Shown one piece after another: positions 8,562 through 15,120 of a stretch of 64,000 bases of DNA; the stretch's first letter is position 1; each line of letters starts with the position of its first letter. The notes beneath the pieces were generated by a model. The model saw nothing but the letters and a program-made list of their open reading frames with translations. It had not been told where the DNA came from and searched no databases. The stretch is from Phycisphaerales bacterium (lineage in GTDB: Bacteria > Planctomycetota > Phycisphaerae > UBA1845 > Fen-1342), in the NCBI GenBank assembly GCA_022839625.1, contig JALHJL010000013.1:12071-76070 (forward strand), read 5' to 3'. The translations under genes and the position numbers were made by a program.

Positions 8562-8749
8562 ACCGCGAAGCACTCGCCGACGCCATACGTTTCGCCGCGA
8601 AGGAACTCGGGAAGGAAGGCGCGGTCGGACCGGGCGCAATCGAGTTTGTGGCCGTTTCGCTGCGCGACGGGCTCGCCGACGTGGCCGCCGCGATTCGCGA
8701 CCTGGCCGAAGCGGTTCGGGAAAGTGCGGTGCCCCATGAATCCGAGTGA
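8558..8749 (+). CDS. Hypothetical 63-residue helical protein
   Basis: GTG start overlapping the previous stop (GTGA); its end overlaps the primase start by 14 bases. The product (REALADAIRFAAKELGKEGA ... SLRDGLADVAAAIRDLAEAV) is predicted almost all helical with heptad-like spacing, so it may be a small coiled-coil partner. No family recognised. The double overlap supports a real, coupled gene. Confidence 0.5.
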   Translation: MNREALADAIRFAAKELGKEGAVGPGAIEFVAVSLRDGLADVAAAIRDLAEAVRESAVPHESE

Positions 8750-9803
8750 TTTCCGCTTTGGCTTCCGTGTGCTCGGCGACTGTCGCCAGTCGCGCCGGCT
8801 GGTCGATGCCGGCGCGGCGCTGGCGGCATACGCCGCGTGCGACCCGCGGGCCGAGTGCCAGCGCGAAGCGTACCTGAGCGCATTCACCTTCGGGGGGGAC
8901 TTCCGAAAATACCTGACCGTGACCGGCTCGACGGCCGGATTCGCTGGGCCGTGCTGGTCGCCGTTTATCTGGTTCGACGTGGACCGCGAAGGCGACCTGC
9001 CCGGCGCGCTTGACGATGCCCGCCGCCTGTGCGTGGTGCTTACGGACTCGCTCGGCATCGCCGAAGATGACGTGCTCGCCTTCCTGAGCGGCGGCAAGGG
9101 GTTTCACCTGGGCGTCCCGTCGGCCGCATGGCAACCGGTACCCGGGCGCGACTTCCACCGCATCGCCCGGCGCTTCGCCGAAGCCGCGGCCGAGCTTGCC
9201 GGGGTGACGATTGACGCGGGCGTGTACGACAAGGTGCGGTGCTTCCGGGCGCCGAACAGCCGGCACCCGAAAACCGGCTTGCACAAGCGGCCGCTGTCGG
9301 TCGATGGGCTGATGCACCTGGGCACCGGTGCGATTCTCACGCTCGCCGCGGAACCCGCGGACTTCGAGCTTCCGGCGCCGACGTATCGAAGCGAGCCGGC
9401 GGCGGCGCTGTGGGCCGAAGCCGCTGAGCAAGCGCAACGCGAAGCCGGCGCCCGCGCCGAGCGCCTGGCGAGCGGCGACGCGCCGAACAAGCTCAACCGG
9501 GCGACGCTCGACTTCATCCGCGAAGGCGCATCCGCGGGCGACCGGCACCGCTTGCTTTACTCGGCCGCGGCGAACCTGGCCGAGCTGGGCGCGCCGCTGC
9601 CGCTGTGCGCAGCGCTGCTCACTGAGGCGGGGCTTGACTGCGGGCTGACGCCGACGGACACCCGCCGGGCAATCGAAAACGGCTGGGCATCCGCACAACC
9701 GGGCATCCGGGACGTGCGCGGCGCGCTCGGCGCCGAAGTAATCACCGTGCAGCCGGCGCCGGCCGACGCTTCGGCGAATGCCGGGAAGGGCGGTGCGCCG
9801 TGA
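8736..9803 (+). CDS. Archaeo-eukaryotic-type (AEP) primase
   Basis: 355 residues. Motif I is FIWFDVDREG with catalytic acidic residues D81 and D83. Motif II is SGGKGFHLG (118-126), the sGxxGxH pattern. Motif III is VRCFRAPNSRHPKTGLHKRP (about 168-187). These are the three motifs of AEP primases in phages, plasmids and integrative elements. It would make primers for copying the excised element. ATG 8736 is chosen because the upstream frame lacks motifs and overlaps the 63-residue gene. The GTGA overlap with the DnaB-like ATPase gene forms a primase-helicase pair. Confidence 0.85.
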   Translation: MNPSDFRFGFRVLGDCRQSRRLVDAGAALAAYAACDPRAECQREAYLSAFTFGGDFRKYLTVTGSTAGFAGPCWSPFIWFDVDREGDLPGALDDARRLCVVLTDSLGIAEDDVLAFLSGGKGFHLGVPSAAWQPVPGRDFHRIARRFAEAAAELAGVTIDAGVYDKVRCFRAPNSRHPKTGLHKRPLSVDGLMHLGTGAILTLAAEPADFELPAPTYRSEPAAALWAEAAEQAQREAGARAERLASGDAPNKLNRATLDFIREGASAGDRHRLLYSAAANLAELGAPLPLCAALLTEAGLDCGLTPTDTRRAIENGWASAQPGIRDVRGALGAEVITVQPAPADASANAGKGGAP

Positions 9804-10741
9804 ACGCGACGGCGAAATACCAGACTGCGGCCGACGTGTTCGATGCGTGGCGCGACGCGCTGTTCAGCGGGGCCGCGCCGCCGCTGTACGCGGTTGGCAC
9901 TGGCGCACTTGCTACCGTCGAAATCGGGCCGGGGCGCGTGGTGCTGGTCGGTGGCTTGCCGGGCGGCGGGAAAACCGCGCTGGCGATGCAATGGGTAATC
10001 GACGCGCTGCGGGCGGTGCCGACGCTGCGGGCCGTGGTCGCGAACGTCGAAATGTCCGCGGCCGTGCTTTTGGACCGCCAGCTTGCCCGGCTGTCGGGTG
10101 TTCCGCTCGACGCAATCGCCAAGCGCAAGCTCGGCGCCGAGCACGCCGACCGCATCGACCGCGGGCTTGCGACGCTCGAATCCGTGGCCGACCGACTGGC
10201 GTTCGTCGCGCCGCCGTTCGACCTGGGCAACATCGCCGCAACGGCCGATGACTTCGGCGGCGCCTTGCTGACGCTGGACTACCTGCAACGCATCCGACCG
10301 CCGGGCGAGCACGCCGACAAGCGCGGTTCGGTCGATGCCTTGATGGACTACCTGCGCCAATTCGCGGACGCCGGCTGTGCGGTGCTGGCGGTGTCCGCGG
10401 TGGCGCGGACGAAAGACAAGCGCGGGCGTTCATCCTACGTGGGCGACGGGCTGAGCTTGGCGAGCTTCCGCGAAAGCTCAGAACTTGAATACGGGGCCGA
10501 CACGGCTTACGTGTTGGTGCCGGGCCGCGACGATCCCGAAGCCGTGACGCTGCGCTGCCTGAAACACCGGCACGGCGAGCCGGTGGACGTGAACTTGTGT
10601 TTCGAGCGGCGCATTCAATCGTTCCGCCCGACCGAGCCGGCACCGGCAACACCGGCGGACCGTGGCAAGCTCACGGCATCGCTGCGGGCCTTGTGGGGCT
10701 CGACGCCCGCGGCGGCGGACGATGACGGGGGCGATAAATGA
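9800..10741 (+). CDS. DnaB-like RecA-fold ATPase (replicative helicase type)
   Basis: 313 residues. Walker A is GGLPGGGKT (51-59) and Walker B is LLTLDYLQRI (156-165), the DYLQ form typical of the DnaB C-terminal domain. AVSAVARTKDKRG and SLASFRESSELEYGADTAYV follow, matching the DnaB block around the arginine finger and sensor. The N-terminal DnaB domain is absent; residues 1-40 are a short lead. Coupled to the AEP gene by a GTGA overlap, it probably unwinds DNA for that primase. A KaiC/RadA-like role is less likely because of the DYLQ and SSELEYGAD motifs. Confidence 0.8.
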   Translation: MNATAKYQTAADVFDAWRDALFSGAAPPLYAVGTGALATVEIGPGRVVLVGGLPGGGKTALAMQWVIDALRAVPTLRAVVANVEMSAAVLLDRQLARLSGVPLDAIAKRKLGAEHADRIDRGLATLESVADRLAFVAPPFDLGNIAATADDFGGALLTLDYLQRIRPPGEHADKRGSVDALMDYLRQFADAGCAVLAVSAVARTKDKRGRSSYVGDGLSLASFRESSELEYGADTAYVLVPGRDDPEAVTLRCLKHRHGEPVDVNLCFERRIQSFRPTEPAPATPADRGKLTASLRALWGSTPAAADDDGGDK

Positions 10742-11163
10742 CCGACCCGCGCATCATCCCGCCGGGTGAAGTGCTCCCGCCGATGGACCCGGGCGAGCGG
10801 CCCGCACGCCGCAACGGGCGCGCCCCGACGGATGCCGAGCCGAAGCGGAAACCCGGCCGGGGCGGCGGCGCTGTGCGGCGACGGTTCGTGCTGTTCAATG
10901 GGTTCGTCGATTGCGAGCTTGCCCGGCTGGGGCCGGTGGACGTGGCGGTATGGCTGGTGCTCTATCGGCACGGCCAGCGGGACGGCACCGCGACGGCCGC
11001 GGTATCTGACTTGGCGCGCCGGACGGGATACGCTGATCGGGCGGTGCGCCAAGCACTTCGGCGGCTTTGGGACCGTGGGCTTATCGACCGGGTGAAGCGC
11101 GGCACGCTGGCCGGCGGGCCGAGCGTCTATCGCTTGTTGCCGGCGTCCGGGGGTGCGTCATGA
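10738..11163 (+). CDS. Winged-helix DNA-binding protein
   Basis: 141 residues. A disordered, Pro/Arg-rich N-terminus is followed by a clear winged helix: DVAVWLVLYRHGQRDGTATA then VSDLARRTGYADRAVRQALR and RLWDRGLIDRVKRGTLAGG, with a recognition helix and a wing. ATGA overlaps couple it to the ATPase upstream and to the frame at 11160 downstream. In phage replication modules this position is often taken by an initiator or helicase-loader-like protein. Binding the GCTACTTTC cluster is a testable guess. It could equally be a regulator. Confidence 0.65.
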   Translation: MTDPRIIPPGEVLPPMDPGERPARRNGRAPTDAEPKRKPGRGGGAVRRRFVLFNGFVDCELARLGPVDVAVWLVLYRHGQRDGTATAAVSDLARRTGYADRAVRQALRRLWDRGLIDRVKRGTLAGGPSVYRLLPASGGAS

Positions 11164-11164
11164 C

Positions 11165-11294
11165 CGGCACCGCCGTGCCGCTGACCAACCGGCACCGCCG
11201 TGCCGCTCACTACGGCACCGCCGTGCCGGTATCACAGTACCCTACGGGTACACAGACACCCGCGGGGTTACATGCTGGCGCATCCCGCGGGTGT
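11165..11294. repeat. Array of five perfect hairpins
   Basis: Three identical 16-mers CGGCACCGCCGTGCCG (hairpins with 4-base loops) lie at 11165-11180, 11190-11205 and 11213-11228. GTACCCTACGGGTAC follows at 11237-11251. An 11-bp perfect inverted repeat, ACACCCGCGGG with its complement, lies at 11256-11266 and 11284-11294. The array separates the winged-helix gene from the Cro-like gene. Candidates are a packaging/cos-like site, an origin, or strong RNA structure limiting read-through. Confidence 0.75.
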
Positions 11295-11313
11295 GGAAAA
11301 AGAGAATCCCGGC

Positions 11314-11348
11314 TTGACGGACGCCCGCCGATCGGTAAGAATGCTTAC
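11314..11348 (+). promoter_or_regulatory. Promoter with palindromic operator before the Cro-like gene
   Basis: TTGACG (11314-11319), 17-bp spacer, AAGAAT (11337-11342). The -10 lies inside the inverted repeat GTAAGAATGCTTAC (11335-11348), and the ATG at 11349 follows at once. The transcript would be leaderless and the palindrome is placed for autorepression. Confidence 0.5.
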
Positions 11349-11564
11349 ATGAGCAAGCGGGTTGGTACGATGACCGAGCTTTTGCGGGCCGCCCTGGCCG
11401 CAACAACGGACTCTTTGAACGCGATTCAACGGGCGACGGGCATCAAACGTCAATCGCTGGCGACGTTCCTTCGCGGTGAATCGACGTTGCGGCTCGATGC
11501 GGCCGACAAGCTCGCCGCATACTTCGGGATTGAATGCCGGCGCGTGCGTCGGCGGGAAGGGTGA
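11349..11564 (+). CDS. Cro/C1-type helix-turn-helix regulator
   Basis: 71 residues from ATG 11349. The sequence TDSLNAIQRATGIKRQSLAT then FLRGESTLRLDAADKLAAYF is the XRE/Cro fold: helix-turn-helix with a typical DAADKLAAYFG closing helix. In the same frame an upstream ATG at 11160 overlaps the previous stop and would add 63 residues encoded across the hairpin array. That extension has no fold signature, and a promoter lies before 11349, so the short form is preferred. It lies three bases before the integrase gene and may control integrase and element genes. Confidence 0.75.
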   Translation: MSKRVGTMTELLRAALAATTDSLNAIQRATGIKRQSLATFLRGESTLRLDAADKLAAYFGIECRRVRRREG

Positions 11565-11567
11565 ATC

Positions 11568-13451
11568 ATGGGCACCGTGTACCGCGAAACCTACACGAAG
11601 CCGCTGACGTCGGGGGCGGAAGTGTTCACGCGCAGGGGCGAGCGCTTCGCCCGCTGGACTGACCGCCGGGGCCGCAAGCGGACCGCGAAGGTAACAACGC
11701 CGACCGACGGCGAGTACGCCGGCACCGACCGCGTGCTTGTCGAAGCGCGGACGTTCACGGCCAAGTACCGCAACGGGTCCGGGCAAGTGCGCAAGGTGGC
11801 GACCGGCTGCCGAAGCGCCGATGCGGCGTTGATCGTGCTCGCCGAGCTTGAGAAACGCGCCGATCGGGTGCGGTGCAATTCGCTGACCGCGGCGGAAGAT
11901 GCGGTGCTCGACCACCGGACTACCGCGCTTCCGACGCACGTTGACGCCTACCTTGAGCACCTGGGCACGAAGCGCGGCAAGGGGGCGAAGCCGTGCGTAT
12001 CGCCGCGGCATGTTGCCAACGTGGGGCACTGTCTGAACCGGGTGATTGCCGGCTGCGGTTTCGCCTACCTGCGCGACCTGAACCGCGACGCGGTGGAACG
12101 CTGGGCGGCGAAAGCGGAAGCGGCCGGCATGGGCGCCCGAACGATCAATGCGCACTTGGCGGCACTGACGGCGTTCGGTACGTGGTGCATCGACGCGCGA
12201 CGGCTGGTGGCAAACCCCTTCGCCCGGTTGCGAAAGCGCGATGAGCAAGCCGACCGGCGGCACGAACGGCGGGCCATGACGGAAGATGAGCTGCGCCGGC
12301 TGCTCACGGGGGCACGCCTGCGCCCGCTCGCCGAGTACGGCCGGCCGACGGTGAAGCTCGCCGACGCCGGAAAGCGTGAGAACAAGCGCAGCCGACGGAC
12401 CTGGAAACGGGCACCGCTGACGTGGGACACGCTTCACACAGCCGAAGCGCACGCCCGCGAAGTGCTTGCCCAGCGGCCCGACTTCATCGCCGAGCTTGAG
12501 CGCCGCGGACGGGAACGCGCGTTGATCTACAAGACGCTCGTGTTGACGGGGCTGCGGAAGGGTGAGCTTGCATCGCTGACGGTCGGCCAGCTTGAGCTTG
12601 AAGGCCGCGTGGCGTTCGCCGTGCTCGACGCGGCCGATGAGAAGGCCGGCCGTGGAGCGGAAATCCCGCTGCGCTCTGACTTGGTGGCCGACCTGCGCGA
12701 CTGGCTCGGCCAGCGGCTTGACGCCGCACGGGCCGCGGCTGCGGCGAAGGGGTTGCCGCTGCCGGCCCGGCTGCCGGACGATGCACCGTTGTTCAACGTG
12801 CCGGCTGACCTTGTGCGGGCATTCGACCGCGACCTACGGGTTGCCGGCATTCCGAAGCGCGATGACCGCGGGCGCGTGCTCGACATTCACGCCTTGCGGC
12901 ACACGTTTGGAACGCACTTGAGCAAGGGCGGCGTGGCGCCGCGGGTCGCACAAGCGGCGATGCGGCACAGTACGCTTGAACTCACGATGAACACCTACAC
13001 CGATCCGCGGCTACTTGACGTGGCCGGAGCACTCGGCGCGCTGCCGACACTCCCGCCGATTGACCGGCCGGACGCTCAGCGGGCGAAGGCGATGGGCACG
13101 GACGGCCGCGCAACTGACGGCTGTGGGTTGCCGAATGCGGTTTTGCCCGGAGAAAACGCAGACTCGCCGATCGTTCGCTTGTACCAGAATCGCCGCTCGG
13201 AAGCGGAAAATCGGAGCGCTACGCCCGCGAATTGCGGGACTTACGTGCCGCGAAAGCTTGTACCAACGCTTGTACCAGATTCCGGCAAAACATGTACGAA
13301 CGGGGCACAAGCTGGTACAACCGGCGATGAGCGGCATTCGGGCGGGACTGCTGTAAGTGCCATAACGGACACGGATTGCGGCACTATGCCGCATTATGTC
13401 GAAAAGCGGGCGACCGGGTTCGAACCGGCAACATTCAGCTTGGAAGGCTGA
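11568..13451 (+). CDS. int: Tyrosine recombinase / integrase whose frame runs through the att core
   Basis: 627 residues as integrated. The catalytic set is visible: R330 (TGLRKGEL), probable K359, H441 and R444 (HALRHTFGTH), H467 (MRHSTLELT) and nucleophile Y477 (NTYTDP). A SAM-like DNA-binding region (about 120-225) precedes it. After the catalytic domain about 145 residues of low-complexity tail end in RATGFEPATFSLEG, which is the 44-bp att core read as protein. The stop is supplied one base past the core by host tRNA sequence. In the excised circle the frame would go on for 94 codons (3367-3648). The enzyme carries out insertion into, and with an Xis excision from, tRNA-Gly. Confidence 0.93.
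   Translation: MGTVYRETYTKPLTSGAEVFTRRGERFARWTDRRGRKRTAKVTTPTDGEYAGTDRVLVEARTFTAKYRNGSGQVRKVATGCRSADAALIVLAELEKRADRVRCNSLTAAEDAVLDHRTTALPTHVDAYLEHLGTKRGKGAKPCVSPRHVANVGHCLNRVIAGCGFAYLRDLNRDAVERWAAKAEAAGMGARTINAHLAALTAFGTWCIDARRLVANPFARLRKRDEQADRRHERRAMTEDELRRLLTGARLRPLAEYGRPTVKLADAGKRENKRSRRTWKRAPLTWDTLHTAEAHAREVLAQRPDFIAELERRGRERALIYKTLVLTGLRKGELASLTVGQLELEGRVAFAVLDAADEKAGRGAEIPLRSDLVADLRDWLGQRLDAARAAAAAKGLPLPARLPDDAPLFNVPADLVRAFDRDLRVAGIPKRDDRGRVLDIHALRHTFGTHLSKGGVAPRVAQAAMRHSTLELTMNTYTDPRLLDVAGALGALPTLPPIDRPDAQRAKAMGTDGRATDGCGLPNAVLPGENADSPIVRLYQNRRSEAENRSATPANCGTYVPRKLVPTLVPDSGKTCTNGAQAGTTGDERHSGGTAVSAITDTDCGTMPHYVEKRATGFEPATFSLEG
13177..13320. repeat. Right putative arm-type integrase sites
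   Basis: TTGTACC occurs at 13179-13185, 13258-13264 and 13270-13276, and inverted at 13314-13320. The middle pair shares a 21-bp block with the left-end sites. All lie within the integrase coding tail, 85-226 bp before the core. Confidence 0.5.
13405..13448 (-). repeat. attR core within the reconstituted tRNA-Gly
   Basis: A 44-bp exact match to 3323-3366, starting at the tRNA discriminator base and ending in the anticodon arm. Element DNA is on its left and the host tRNA 5' half on its right. It doubles as the last integrase codons. Confidence 0.93.
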
Positions 13452-13477
13452 TGCTCTACCAATTGAGCTACGCCCGC
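13405..13477 (-). tRNA. tRNA-Gly(TCC)
   Basis: 73 bases. Acceptor GCGGGCG pairs with CGCCCGC. The D arm is GCTC-AATTGGTA-GAGC, the anticodon arm TCAGC-CTTCCAA-GCTGA with anticodon TCC, and the T arm GCCGG-TTCGAAC-CCGGT with one G-U pair. The discriminator is T and CCA is not encoded. The gene is intact because the element restores its 3' 44 bases. Confidence 0.95.
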
Positions 13478-13510
13478 AAGAAGCGTAACATTTTTTCGAA
13501 GCAACACTTA

Positions 13511-13563
13511 CATTTCGATGGCGTTCTCGAAATGTAGTGCGACCTCGTCGGCATGCACTACAT
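13511..13563. repeat. Two overlapping inverted repeats upstream of tRNA-Gly
   Basis: CATTTCGA/TCGAAATG (13511-13534, 8-bp arms) overlaps ATGTAGTGC/GCACTACAT (13532-13563, 9-bp arms, 14-base spacer). The remaining 13478-13630 shows nothing else. Possible operator or hairpin ahead of the tRNA gene. Confidence 0.5.
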
Positions 13564-13630
13564 AATACTCGCACCAACCCGATGAGCAACGGCTGTTGGC
13601 CGAGAAAACCCAGCGTTGCGTCTGCAACTT

Positions 13631-14662
13631 TCAGCTCATAAAGCGGAATGCTTCCTCGGCCGACGGTGAACGCCGCTTGGCTTGCCGTTCCGCGGGCAGC
13701 CCGAAGGCCTCGGGGCAGAGGAACCCCGATCCGGGGTCGCCTGGGTTGCCGCCGCGCTGCCGCAAGACCGTCATCACGAAGGCAATTGTCCCACCGTCGG
13801 CCGATACCGCGATATCGGCAATCCCACCGGGGGTCCCGTCGGTGCAGGGAACAGCCGCGTCGTCGATGATCTTGGTCAGGCCGGTCCCGTCATGCCCCAC
13901 GCGCCACACGTCTCCGGAATACTCGCGGAAGATCAAGGTCGCCCCGTCCGACGTGGTATGCAGGTCATCCACCCCGTCGGGGCCGGGCGGCACGCTCCAA
14001 CTGATCGTCGAAACGGCGCCCCCCTCGATCTTGAAGATCTTCTCGTCGTACGTGGAGGCGAAGTAGACGCGCGAGCCATCCGCGTCGATCGCCACGTGGT
14101 CGGCCACACCCTCTCCATCCGGCAGGTTGTAGGCCGTGAGTCCCGAGCCGTCGGTGTTCAGCGTGTATCCCTTGCGATTCGTGGCCCCACGCCCATTGGA
14201 GAAGGCCGCTTTCTGAGCGTTCGCACTCATGACCGCCGGCCCCACCGCGTCGCCTTCGGGCAACTGGTCGGCATCGACGATCCAGTCGTAGACGGCGTAG
14301 AAGCCGAACGTCGTGCCGGCCACGGCCACGAAGACGGCTGTAATCGCGAGGTCTTCGGAGATCGTGATCGAGGCCGGACTCTCGCTGCCCGTAAGGTCGC
14401 CTTCCCAGCGGTCGAAGCGCCAGCCGCTGCCGGCCGTGGCGGTCAGAGTCACCGCACTGCCGGCGTCGTACTCGCCGCTGGTTGGATCGACGCTGCCGCC
14501 TCCTTCGATGGCGATCGTCAACTGAAATCGTTCGGGCGGGTTCCCGTGTCCCTGACCGTTGTTGTCGGCACCGTCGGTCGGCGGGCAGCCGGCAATCAGC
14601 AGCATGGCGAGCGAACCAACAAGAGCAAGTCCGATTGCGAGGGGCCTGAAGATCGCGGTCAT
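13631..14662 (-). CDS. Lipoprotein with InlB-type B-repeat and beta-propeller-like repeats
   Basis: 343 residues. ATG 14662 is chosen for AGGAGG 7 bases upstream and the signal that follows (MTAIFRPLAIGLALVGSLAM, lipobox LIAGC). Next is a divergent InlB B-repeat (GGGSVDPTSGEYDAGSAVTL ... SGWRFDRWEGDLTG), found in bacterial surface proteins. Then come TolB/WD40-like blades (VAIDADGSRVYFASTYDEKI, LHTTSDGATLIFREYSGDVW, IAVSADGGTIAFVMT). The C-terminus turns abruptly low-complexity after AFVMTV, so the gene may be truncated. The plus-strand fragments at 15120-16003 could be its displaced 3' half or that of a paralogue. Confidence 0.7.
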   Translation of the reverse strand: MTAIFRPLAIGLALVGSLAMLLIAGCPPTDGADNNGQGHGNPPERFQLTIAIEGGGSVDPTSGEYDAGSAVTLTATAGSGWRFDRWEGDLTGSESPASITISEDLAITAVFVAVAGTTFGFYAVYDWIVDADQLPEGDAVGPAVMSANAQKAAFSNGRGATNRKGYTLNTDGSGLTAYNLPDGEGVADHVAIDADGSRVYFASTYDEKIFKIEGGAVSTISWSVPPGPDGVDDLHTTSDGATLIFREYSGDVWRVGHDGTGLTKIIDDAAVPCTDGTPGGIADIAVSADGGTIAFVMTVLRQRGGNPGDPGSGFLCPEAFGLPAERQAKRRSPSAEEAFRFMS

Positions 14663-14900
14663 TTGCTCGTCCTCCTGCGCAGAAGCGCTCATGCTGACAC
14701 AAGAGCTCTTTGACGGGAAGTCTTCGCAAAAACGACGCCAAACCAGCTTTTTCCAAACCCGCTCGCCTCCACTACCGCCCCTCCCAGGGCGTCGTACGGC
14801 CGGTCGGCAGAGCAATACCACGCTTTGCGGCTTTTTTCTTGCATGAACTCGGGTCGTTGAGGAGGCCGCCTGGAATCTTGTGGCAATAAAGGATGCGGGG

Positions 14901-14969
14901 CATCCTGCTGGTGCGTTTGAAACGAGAGTCATTCCCCAAGAGGAGCCCGATGGCTACACCAGCAGGATG
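14901..14969. repeat. 13-bp inverted repeat near a transposase remnant
   Basis: CATCCTGCTGGTG (14901-14913) and its exact complement CACCAGCAGGATG (14957-14969) are separated by 43 bases, just before the transposase-like fragment. Possibly a leftover insertion-sequence end or a small mobile repeat. The stretch 14663-14900 shows no other feature. Confidence 0.45.
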
Positions 14970-14972
14970 AGG

Positions 14973-15120
14973 CGCGCGCGTCAAACGGCAGGATTACGAG
15001 GCAGAGGATGAAGCCCGGCAGGCGGTGCGCGATCAGGTCGAGGAGCTGGCCTGCCGGGGCGCGCAGCAGATGCTCCTGGCGGCCTTGGAAGTCGAGGTGA
15101 AGTTCTACGTCCAACGCGAG
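14973..15120 (+). pseudogene. Transposase N-terminal fragment (IS256/Mutator type)
   Basis: The frame reads VKRQDYEAEDEARQAVRDQV, then EELACRGAQQMLLAALEVEV and KFYVQRERYQVDG. This resembles the N-terminus of IS256-family transposases, where a helical segment precedes a conserved alkaline ERERY-type motif. The catalytic DDE part is missing: the frame passes straight into beta-propeller-like sequence. It is a remnant at best. The family call is by resemblance only. Confidence 0.5.

Larger units (their letters stand above)
3323..13448 (+). mobile_element. 10.1-kb tRNA-Gly-integrated phage-satellite-like element
   Basis: The element is bounded by a perfect 44-bp direct repeat (3323-3366 and 13405-13448) equal to the last 44 bases of the tRNA-Gly gene at its right end. 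The left copy is only a tRNA fragment. Between the repeats are about a dozen genes, all on the plus strand and mostly overlapping by four bases: terminase-like protein, small unknowns, excisionase-like protein, DUF669-like protein, AEP-type primase, DnaB-like ATPase, winged-helix and Cro-like proteins, and a tyrosine integrase next to the right end. No portal, capsid, tail, lysis or conjugation gene is visible. A replication module plus a terminase-like protein without virion genes is the layout of a phage satellite. A reduced prophage or another kind of integrative element remains possible. Confidence 0.9.

Noticed and set aside
7908..9698. Minus-strand frame of 596 codons opposite the primase
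   Set aside because: Low-complexity antisense frame. The three AEP motifs are on the plus strand.
11160..11348. Longer start for the Cro-like regulator overlapping the previous stop
   Set aside because: Kept only as an alternative. The extra 63 residues are coded by the hairpin array and show no fold, and a promoter lies just before 11349.
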